From an uncultured Elusimicrobiales bacterium (GTDB lineage: Bacteria > Elusimicrobiota > Elusimicrobia > Elusimicrobiales > Elusimicrobiaceae), in assembly GCA_944324105.1 (NCBI GenBank), contig CALUVA010000002.1, positions 1 to 43,948 on the forward strand: a stretch of DNA of 43,948 bases. Direction: 5' to 3'. Positions 35,281-40,806 of this stretch are shown one piece after another. A program made the position numbers and the translations under genes. Position 1 is the stretch's first letter; every line of letters starts with the position of its first letter. The notes below the pieces were generated by a model. That model searched no databases. It saw nothing but the letters and a program-made list of their open reading frames with translations, and had not been told where the DNA came from.

Positions 35281-35370
35281 AAAGCCTTGCCGGGCACAAA
35301 CAAAATATACGCCCACTTAATCCCAGATACCCTGCAAGAAGCGGTAAACCGACTGCCCGAAATGATATAA
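35281..35370 (+). pseudogene. C-terminal remnant of a tyrosine recombinase (integrase)
   Basis: In frame with the TAA at 35368, bases 35305-35367 encode IYAHLIPDTLQEAVNRLPEM plus I, the usual end of a tyrosine recombinase (R/I-Y-A-H-L-x-P then A-V-x-x-L). Just upstream, in another frame, L-A-G-H-K is readable, the conserved L-L-G-H-K. The two are joined by a frameshift with several codons missing. No other part of an integrase is visible in 35200-35280. A terminator follows at 35370-35402, then the left copy of the tRNA repeat. Confidence 0.75.
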
Positions 35371-35402
35371 AAAATTCCCAGCTTAAAAGCTGGGGATTTT
35401 TA
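35370..35402. terminator. Bidirectional intrinsic terminator after the integrase remnant
   Basis: A TCCCAGCTT/AAGCTGGGGA stem is flanked by A-run on the left and TTTTT on the right, so it could terminate transcripts from both sides. It insulates glycan unit B from the island. Confidence 0.8.
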
Positions 35403-35435
35403 AATCAACAACACTTTCAACAACACTAGCGTCGG

Positions 35436-35490
35436 TAAATGGTGTGCCCAACAGGAATCGAACTTGTATCTTCAGCTCCGCAAGCTGACA
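35436..35490 (-). repeat. Left att-like repeat: 3' half of tRNA-Arg(GCG)
   Basis: This 55-bp stretch matches 42512-42566 at 53 of 55 positions in the same orientation. It covers the tRNA 3' end, T-arm, variable loop and anticodon arm, after which similarity to the tRNA stops. This is the expected outcome of site-specific integration at a tRNA gene. Confidence 0.85.
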
Positions 35491-35558
35491 AGAATGTTTT
35501 ACTAAGACAGACTTTTTTACTGGAGAAAGCTTCTTGAAACAAACTTGTTTGATTAAAA

Positions 35559-35587
35559 ACGACATTTAAATGACAAATTGCTATAAT
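35559..35587 (+). promoter_or_regulatory. Promoter of the WYL regulator, with operator O1 over the -35 box
   Basis: ACGACA (35559-35564), a 17-bp spacer and TATAAT (35582-35587) with an extended TGC. The palindrome CGACATTTAAATGAC (35560-35574) covers the -35 box. Transcription starting 7 bases after the -10 would begin at or next to ATG 35594, giving a leaderless message. Confidence 0.65.
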
Positions 35588-35593
35588 CTTATT

Positions 35594-36382
35594 ATGTCCA
35601 AAGAAATTACCGGTAAAACTAAACGTATAGCAGATATTTTGTCTTTATTGGAACATGCGCCTGTAAAACTGCCTGAATTAGCGGCCCAATTTGGGGTTTC
35701 TAAACGCACTATTCAGCGCGATATGGAATTAATAGCACAGGCACAATTTCCGGTTATTTCCCCTAAACAAAGCATATACATGTTAGCACCGGGGTTCTCT
35801 TTAACCGCGGCTAACCTATCTGCCGAGCAGGCCAGTTTGCTCATTATGGCAGCGGATATTTCCCATCAACTAGGGGGCCGTTTTTCCCAAATACTGGAAG
35901 AAATTGCTCAACGTTTTATACCCTCATCCTTTGAACACTGCGTATTTGGTGCCACTAAATACGATTTTGCCGAAACGGCCGAACCTGCTATTACCTTTTT
36001 AAAATGTATTAAATACCATTGTTTAGTGCGGGTATATTTAAAGAACTTCAAAAAAAACCGCACCTTATATCCCTATCGTCTCCTTCGTCTCTACGATAAA
36101 TGGCATGTGGTTAGTGTAAATTCCAAGGGAGAAATTTCTTGCTATGCTTTGGAAAATATAGGCAACTTCTCTTTGCGGGAAGATAGAGATACCTCCACCG
36201 GATATGCCCAATTCCAGCCGATTCCCTTTATCGACTGGGCCATTTGGCAGCATGCTCATCAGTGGGTAAAGGATCAAGCGCCTCAACCTGTACAAAACGC
36301 TGCTCCCTTAGCATCCGAACCGCAGGCCACAGTTGCCATAGAGGCTATCCCCGAAAAGCCCTCCCAAACACTACCATCTTAA
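35594..36382 (+). CDS. HTH + WYL-domain transcriptional regulator
   Basis: This 262-residue protein has an N-terminal helix-turn-helix (I-A-D-I-L-S-L-L-E-H, then L-P-E-L-A-A-Q-F-G-V-S-K-R-T-I-Q-R-D-M) like DeoR/HTH_11 regulators. Its WYL domain lies around residues 125-190 (L-Y-P-Y-R-L-L-R-L-Y-D-K-W-H-V-V-S-V). The C-terminal about 40 residues are proline/alanine-rich and probably disordered. WYL domains bind nucleotides, oligonucleotides or ssDNA in several families and often control phage-defence loci (BrxR/CapW type). I start at ATG 35594 because ATG 35570 lies inside its own operator and upstream of the predicted transcript start. Three palindromes in the island are its likely operators. 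Confidence 0.85.
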   Translation: MSKEITGKTKRIADILSLLEHAPVKLPELAAQFGVSKRTIQRDMELIAQAQFPVISPKQSIYMLAPGFSLTAANLSAEQASLLIMAADISHQLGGRFSQILEEIAQRFIPSSFEHCVFGATKYDFAETAEPAITFLKCIKYHCLVRVYLKNFKKNRTLYPYRLLRLYDKWHVVSVNSKGEISCYALENIGNFSLREDRDTSTGYAQFQPIPFIDWAIWQHAHQWVKDQAPQPVQNAAPLASEPQATVAIEAIPEKPSQTLPS

Positions 36383-36419
36383 TGCTAGAGTAGTGTTTTA
36401 CATCGCAATATACAAAAAA

Positions 36420-36435
36420 CGACGTTTAAATGCCG
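36420..36435. promoter_or_regulatory. Operator O2 upstream of the island promoter
   Basis: CGACGTTTAAATGCCG is an imperfect copy of the palindromic consensus GACATTTAAATGTC. It lies 14 bp upstream of the -35 box of the main island promoter. Confidence 0.6.
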
Positions 36436-36449
36436 CAAAACATCTTGGG

Positions 36450-36478
36450 TGGACAAAAAGCCCTTTTTATGCTATAAT
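36450..36478 (+). promoter_or_regulatory. Main island promoter
   Basis: TGGACA (36450-36455), a 17-bp spacer and TATAAT (36473-36478) preceded by TGC. Operators O2 and O3 flank it on both sides, so looping repression by the WYL protein is plausible. Transcription would start near 36485 and run about 500 bases through the SAM riboswitch before the first large gene. Confidence 0.7.
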
Positions 36479-36500
36479 TTTATTATAGAAAGAACAAAAA

Positions 36501-36516
36501 AGACATTTAATTGTCG
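36501..36516. promoter_or_regulatory. Operator O3 downstream of the island promoter
   Basis: AGACATTTAATTGTCG is the third copy of the GACATTTAAATGTC-like palindrome, about 20 bases after the predicted transcription start. A 14-bp palindrome AAATAACGTTATTT lies further on at 36535-36548. Bases 36549-36660 contain several small hairpins without recognised function. Confidence 0.6.
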
Positions 36517-36662
36517 TTTTTATTATTATTTTATAAATAACGTTATTTGAAGGAAGAGAGATAGTTTTACTATCAATCTACCAATTCCTAGGAAAAAGAA
36601 TAGCTTTAATAGCTCTAAGCTTGTCAGACAAGCAGGGATTGGGTCTTCCGGAAAATACCGTA

Positions 36663-36754
36663 TAGATCCATATAGAGTGTACGAGGGACAAGCCCGATGA
36701 CTACACAGCAACCTGCCTAAGGGTAAGGTGCTAAAGCTTGAACGATGGGAACTA
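36663..36754 (+). promoter_or_regulatory. SAM-I (S-box) riboswitch aptamer
   Basis: The conserved S-box core is present: GAGGGAC (36683-36689), GCCCGATGA (36692-36700), CAGCAACC (36706-36713) and GGTGCTAAA (36727-36735). P2 is GTGTA (36677-36681) with TACAC (36702-36706), with the kink-turn bases in GATGA. P1 is TAGATCCAT (36663-36671) with ATGGGAACTA (36745-36754), one mismatch and one bulge. The P1 3' strand can instead pair with GTAGAACCCAT (36772-36782) as an antiterminator. With SAM bound P1 forms and the terminator follows, so the downstream genes should be expressed when SAM is low. The P4 region is short compared with the consensus. Confidence 0.85.
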
Positions 36755-36773
36755 CAACCGTTTTATTGTGAGT

Positions 36774-36805
36774 AGAACCCATTGGAGACGATGGGTTCTT
36801 TTTTA
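36774..36805 (+). terminator. Riboswitch expression-platform terminator
   Basis: AGAACCCAT (36774-36782) pairs with ATGGGTTCT (36791-36799), followed by a run of T. The 5' arm is shared with the antiterminator formed by the aptamer's P1 3' strand, giving a textbook on/off switch. Confidence 0.88.
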
Positions 36806-36808
36806 CCA

Positions 36809-36845
36809 CCTCTCTGATGGGACATTCCCAAAGAGGGGTTTTTTT
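36809..36845 (+). terminator. Second tandem terminator
   Basis: CCTCT/AGAGG enclosing TGGGA/TCCCA, followed by seven T. It comes directly after the riboswitch terminator and before the first large gene at 37001, so the operon faces two stop signals. How read-through of the second is achieved is not obvious. An 18-base GC-poor spacer then leads to a 9-codon ATG frame at 36846-36875. Confidence 0.75.
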
Positions 36846-37000
36846 ATGGCTAAAAGAAATTTTGCCTACAAGTAAGAAAAATTAATTTTTCAGCCGTGTG
36901 TGAATACTGATGGGCAATTATCTTGAAGTGCAAAAGCTGTGTAGTAAGAATTTGACTATAGAAATTGGAATATTTATCGCTATATACAAAGGAAATGAAT

Positions 37001-38365
37001 ATGAAAACAACGAAGAAGGCTACAACTATTAAAAAATATACTTCACGTGCGGAATTGATTGGGCAGTTAACCCGGTGGCATGCCAAATGCGGTGTAGCTA
37101 TACGCCAAGCCGAGTGTGTAGAGCTGTTCAAGGAAATCTGCGCACGCTTAAAAAAGACCAATGGCAAAAAAGTGCCTATGGCTGCTCTCGTGCAAGAATA
37201 TAAGTTAAACGATACAGAACTGTTTTTATTGTTATTTTTGGCCACATCCCAGGTCTTGCGGGTCATCACACCGTCTACTTGCAAGGTCACAGCACTGTTG
37301 GAAAGCGCCCAAACCTTTGCCTCTTCCAAAGAAGTATTGGAAACTCTTTTTGACGGAAAAAGCGTGCTTTTTAGCAAAAAGATTTTAGTTTTATCCGGGG
37401 GAATATTAGACATAAAGAAAAACCCCCTCTTGACTCCGCCGCCGAGCAAACCTCGTCCTGCGATTCGCCGCACGTTCAGTGCTCAACGGGTTTTGGCGGA
37501 GCTGAATAAATATGTTATCGGGCAAGAAAATGCAAAAAAACAATTGGTAGCCGGAGTATTTGAACATTTAACAAAATGTGCCATAAAACCTGATATGACG
37601 TTTACAAAAAACAACATTTTTATCAGCGGGCCAACAGGCTGCGGCAAAACCTATTTATGCCAGTCTTTAGCACGTATTTTGAAACTTCCATTTGTTCATG
37701 CAGACGCTTCCCAATACACCCAAACCGGCTATGTCGGTATGAGCGTGGGCAATATTCTGCAACCGCTACATTCGCTGGCAAATGACAAGAAGTTGCCGCT
37801 TTCTATCGTGTTTATAGATGAAATTGACAAATTACATGAAGGGGGCGAACGCTGGGGCGTTGCTTCCAGCAATGTGCAGGCGGAGCTTTTGCGTATGATA
37901 GAAGGCCAATATTTCACCACCGAAGATCCTATTACTCATAAAAACATAGACTTGGATGTTTCCCGTGTAATTTTTGTAGTAGGTGGTGCTTTTGAAAACT
38001 TACAGGTAAAACACGCTGATAAGTCCGTCGGTTTTACACAAGGCAACGGCGTGCGCAAAGAGGCGCTGTCGGCAGATGATTATATTGGTTATGGGATGTT
38101 ACCGGAATTTATTGGGAGATTTTCATACTTTGTGCAGTTAAACCCGCTAGAAAAAGAAGATTTACGCCGTATTTTACTTAACCCCTACAACGGCCCGATC
38201 AGCCAATACGAAAAGCTATTGCATAGATCCACGTCCCTGCGGCCGGAACAAGTAGAAGAAATGGTCAATCAAGCTTATGAGCGGCGTTTGGGAGCGCGAG
38301 GCTTACAACAGCAAGTAGGGCAGTTATTTCAAGAGCAATTTTTACACCAAACAGTAAAGGTCTAA
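37001..38365 (+). CDS. ClpX-like AAA+ unfoldase with a novel N-terminal domain
   Basis: This 454-residue protein aligns by eye with ClpX from about residue 160 onward: Walker A G-P-T-G-C-G-K-T (210-217), pore loop G-Y-V-G (243-246), Walker B V-F-I-D-E-I-D (270-276), arginine finger in E-F-I-G-R-F (Arg373) and sensor-2 G-A-R-G-L (431-435). The loop that in ClpX carries the IGF ClpP-docking tripeptide reads V-G-F (343-345). The zinc-binding N-domain of ClpX is absent. A mostly helical about 140-residue domain replaces it. It probably unfolds specific proteins, perhaps feeding host ClpP. ATG 37001 is chosen over 36995 for its spacing to AAAGGAA. Confidence 0.85.
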   Translation: MKTTKKATTIKKYTSRAELIGQLTRWHAKCGVAIRQAECVELFKEICARLKKTNGKKVPMAALVQEYKLNDTELFLLLFLATSQVLRVITPSTCKVTALLESAQTFASSKEVLETLFDGKSVLFSKKILVLSGGILDIKKNPLLTPPPSKPRPAIRRTFSAQRVLAELNKYVIGQENAKKQLVAGVFEHLTKCAIKPDMTFTKNNIFISGPTGCGKTYLCQSLARILKLPFVHADASQYTQTGYVGMSVGNILQPLHSLANDKKLPLSIVFIDEIDKLHEGGERWGVASSNVQAELLRMIEGQYFTTEDPITHKNIDLDVSRVIFVVGGAFENLQVKHADKSVGFTQGNGVRKEALSADDYIGYGMLPEFIGRFSYFVQLNPLEKEDLRRILLNPYNGPISQYEKLLHRSTSLRPEQVEEMVNQAYERRLGARGLQQQVGQLFQEQFLHQTVKV

Positions 38366-38469
38366 CAAGAATCCCAAATTTTATCTATCTTGCAGACTTA
38401 GACAATATGTTGTCGAGGATGAGAGATAGAATAAAAAGTCGTAAAAATTAAACTTATAGGAGAAATTCT

Positions 38470-38580
38470 ATGGCAGAACAAAAATATGAATGCAGTCGTT
38501 GTCGGCAAGTTTTTGTCTTTACGTTTCCCCCTTCTGGGATGAAATGTCCCTCTTGCGGCGGGCCTTTGTTTAGGAAGTAA
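38470..38580 (+). CDS. 36-residue zinc-ribbon protein
   Basis: This short gene is well formed: AGGAGA lies 7 bases before ATG 38470 and the frame ends at TAA 38580. The protein has two knuckles, C-S-R-C (residues 8-11) and C-P-S-C (27-30), spaced as in rubredoxin-like or FmdB-like zinc ribbons. The ClpX-like protein has lost its own zinc domain, so this peptide could supply an adaptor or substrate-binding zinc module in trans. That role is speculation. Confidence 0.7.
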   Translation: MAEQKYECSRCRQVFVFTFPPSGMKCPSCGGPLFRK

Positions 38581-38584
38581 GGAC

Positions 38585-38618
38585 ATCCCTGGACTAGGAA
38601 ATATCCTAGTCCGGGGAT
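38585..38618 (+). terminator. Long perfect hairpin after the zinc-ribbon gene
   Basis: A 15-bp stem (ATCCCTGGACTAGGA with TCCTAGTCCGGGGAT, one G-T wobble) has an AATA tetraloop, starting 5 bases after the stop. No T-run follows directly, so it may be a transcript-end or processing and stability element rather than a terminator. Bases 38619-38740 hold no gene and no convincing promoter. Confidence 0.5.
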
Positions 38619-38740
38619 AGACTAGAACTTTTCGTATACAATCTTATCAATCTTTAAAGAAAAGTGCATGTGTTTGGGAACAGTAAATACAGCTTGGAAA
38701 GTATTGAATTTAAATAAGTTTATTTGAGGTATAGAATACC

Positions 38741-39355
38741 ATGGCTTCAACTCAACAGGAAACAGAATTAACAAAAATTTTGGAAATATTTGAAGGGAGG
38801 GTTGTGTCCCCTACGGAAAAAGAAGCCCCCCAAGAAGAGGATGACATTTTTGCCCGCCATCTAACCCCCGCGGAACGCAAATTGTTACAACAGTTTACCT
38901 GTTTGCGCTTTTTTAGCCAAATAGACACACTGGTCTGTGAGTTGGGGCTTACGGCGGAGTTTTTCCGGCGGGCTCAGGGGGCCTTGCGGGAACTGGCTAC
39001 TTTTTTACCGTTAAACGATTTGCAAATAGTTCTATTTGTGGTACTTTATATGAACTCCGAAGATACAGGCTCTGATATTGATATAAACACGATTTGTGAG
39101 GCTTTACACCTACCCAGCCAGCGTTTACTTAGTTTAATAGATTGGCGAGAAATGGAAGATATGGGTTTGTTAAAGACAAATTTTCAGTGCTCTCCGGCTG
39201 TTTTGCGCTTGCCGGAACAGGTAATAGACGCCGTGGCAATGGTAGATATGGCCTTTTATTTAAAACTTTTTAAAAACAGAGGCGCCGAAGGGACAGTAGA
39301 GGACAAAACTGATTTATTTATGCTTATCTCTTTAGGAAGGATAAAGAAAAAATGA
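38741..39355 (+). CDS. Unrecognised helical protein, possible winged-helix adaptor
   Basis: I do not recognise this 204-residue protein. It is mostly helical with a long acidic N-terminal segment (E-A-P-Q-E-E-D-D). A stretch L-P-L-N-D-L-Q-I-V-L-F-V-V-L-Y (about 91-105) followed by I-C-E-A-L-H-L-P-S-Q-R-L-L-S-L-I-D and M-G-L-L-K looks like a winged helix. The N-terminal domain of the ClpX-like protein has a comparable L-N-D-T-E-L-F-L-L-L-F-L pattern, so the two may share a fold and interact. Its stop overlaps the next start (ATGA), so co-translation is likely. GAGG lies about 10 bases before the ATG. Confidence 0.6.
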   Translation: MASTQQETELTKILEIFEGRVVSPTEKEAPQEEDDIFARHLTPAERKLLQQFTCLRFFSQIDTLVCELGLTAEFFRRAQGALRELATFLPLNDLQIVLFVVLYMNSEDTGSDIDINTICEALHLPSQRLLSLIDWREMEDMGLLKTNFQCSPAVLRLPEQVIDAVAMVDMAFYLKLFKNRGAEGTVEDKTDLFMLISLGRIKKK

Positions 39356-40206
39356 GCGTTCAAACTATTTATATTGCAAAACCTACACCGGAAGTGTTAA
39401 AAATTTATCCGGCTTATCGGGGCTTTTTTCCGGGTTTTTATGAGGCTTTGATAGAGTTTCACCCGGTCAAAATGCTGGAATTGCCCGACATTTGGGTGCG
39501 GGACTTTCTACCCGTTCAAAACAGCAAAACAGGAGAACTTTTTCAGCTTGGTTTTAACCCTCGTTATGCCAACTACACCCCCAAGTTTACGATTGAAATA
39601 AACACCGCAGTACGGCGTTTATTCCCCGTGAGGGAATGCGTGCTGCCTTTAGACGGGGGCAACATTGTACGCGGGCCGGACGGAATGGTGTTTTGTTTAG
39701 AGAGCAGACGTCTTTTCAGAAAGTCTGTTCCTGAAGAGCAAGGCTTGGCTGAAGATGCGCTCTGCCCTGCGCTAGGTACAGAACACATTGTCTGGCTGCC
39801 CAGGGAAATAGGCGATAAGGTTGGACATATAGATGGATTTATGCAATTTATCGGTGATACGCTTTTTGTCAGCGATGAACGCTTTGACCCTTATTTGGAA
39901 CAGCTTTTGTATCGCCGACTGGAAAAAGTACGTCAGGTATATTGGAACTTGAAAGCACGCTTCTTGCCCTGTGTGCAGGACGCAGCAGACCCAAGCGGAT
40001 TAAGCGCGCGGGGCGTATACGTCAATTTCTTAGAAACAGCCTGTGCAGTTTTTGTACCGAAATACAATTTGCCGCAGGACGAAGAAGTACTTGCTATAAT
40101 AAAAACAGCCACTGACAAACCGGTAGTCGGGATAGACTGTACTGAAATAGCACGCTATGGCGGGGCGCTGCATTGTTTAACCAGAGAGTATGAGGGAGAA
40201 CTATGA
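39352..40206 (+). CDS. Agmatine deiminase / PPAD-family guanidino hydrolase
   Basis: This 284-residue protein belongs to the bacterial-type peptidylarginine/agmatine deiminase family. Key residues are present: I-W-V-R-D (47-51), L-D-G-G-N (100-104), G-H-I-D-G (158-162) with the catalytic His, and G-G-A-L-H-C (270-275) with the nucleophilic Cys275. The enzyme would release ammonia from a guanidino group (agmatine, arginine residue or another compound). It is about 70-80 residues shorter than typical agmatine deiminases and lacks a signal peptide. No putrescine-pathway partner is nearby, so a peptide or small-molecule role within the island is possible. It overlaps both neighbouring genes by 4 bases. 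Confidence 0.85.
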   Translation: MSVQTIYIAKPTPEVLKIYPAYRGFFPGFYEALIEFHPVKMLELPDIWVRDFLPVQNSKTGELFQLGFNPRYANYTPKFTIEINTAVRRLFPVRECVLPLDGGNIVRGPDGMVFCLESRRLFRKSVPEEQGLAEDALCPALGTEHIVWLPREIGDKVGHIDGFMQFIGDTLFVSDERFDPYLEQLLYRRLEKVRQVYWNLKARFLPCVQDAADPSGLSARGVYVNFLETACAVFVPKYNLPQDEEVLAIIKTATDKPVVGIDCTEIARYGGALHCLTREYEGEL

Positions 40207-40802
40207 CTTTAAATCAACACTTTAATGTCTTCTTAAAAAATAATAAAAATAATGAGCATGCGGCAATGATAGAGATGGCCGACTACATATTTAAAAACTG
40301 TTGCCTGCAGGCGGGAGATACGCCTTATTGGTTTACGGAAATAGAGTTTTATTATTATACGCCGAACCACAGAGACCCTTTTTGCAAACGGAATCCCATA
40401 AAGCCGCAAGATACTAAATTCCCGGAAGTAGCCAGCGATAAACTGTTTTTCCATTATTCCGGGGTAGATATCAGTTTTGATAGTCCTGAGCCCGATAAAA
40501 TGAAGCGCCAATATGGCGGAATCTTAATCCGCGGGATAAAAAATCCGGATGAGAAATGTGCGGTCAGCGGACCCTTAAAAGTGCTGTGCCACTTGCTTAA
40601 CAAAACGCAACAAACAAAAGATGGACGATTAACACTTCAATTGGCGCCTTCTCCTTTTTCGGATACGTATAAGTTCATTCCTCGCTATGGTTTGTCCGCA
40701 CCCACAGGGGATGACCTCAAACAGGACTTTGTTGCCAAACTCTATCGCTTTCACTTAAGCCAGGCAACAGGCGTAAAGCAAGCCAAAACAGGTAAAAAAT
40801 AA
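40203..40802 (+). CDS. Unrecognised conserved-looking protein (possible distant MPG-like fold)
   Basis: I cannot assign this 199-residue protein with confidence. It has F-T-E-I-E-F-Y-Y-Y-T-P-N-H-R-D-P-F (about 44-60), F-H-Y-S-G-V-D-I-S-F and Y-G-G-I-L-I-R-G-I. The E-x-E-F-Y followed by D-P-F and a later F-H-x-S-G-V-D and G-G-I-L-I-R arrangement is faintly reminiscent of 3-methyladenine DNA glycosylase (MPG-type), whose catalytic Glu lies in E-V-E-A-Y. That is a weak similarity. It is sandwiched by 4-base overlap between the deiminase and the nuclease, so it is part of the same system. Confidence 0.6.
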   Translation: MTLNQHFNVFLKNNKNNEHAAMIEMADYIFKNCCLQAGDTPYWFTEIEFYYYTPNHRDPFCKRNPIKPQDTKFPEVASDKLFFHYSGVDISFDSPEPDKMKRQYGGILIRGIKNPDEKCAVSGPLKVLCHLLNKTQQTKDGRLTLQLAPSPFSDTYKFIPRYGLSAPTGDDLKQDFVAKLYRFHLSQATGVKQAKTGKK

Positions 40803-40806
40803 ATAT

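Noticed and set aside
36846-36875. 9-codon ATG frame (M-A-K-R-N-F-A-Y-K) after the second terminator, with GAGGGG upstream
   Set aside because: It could be a leader peptide, but it is too short to distinguish from chance and shows no attenuator logic of its own.
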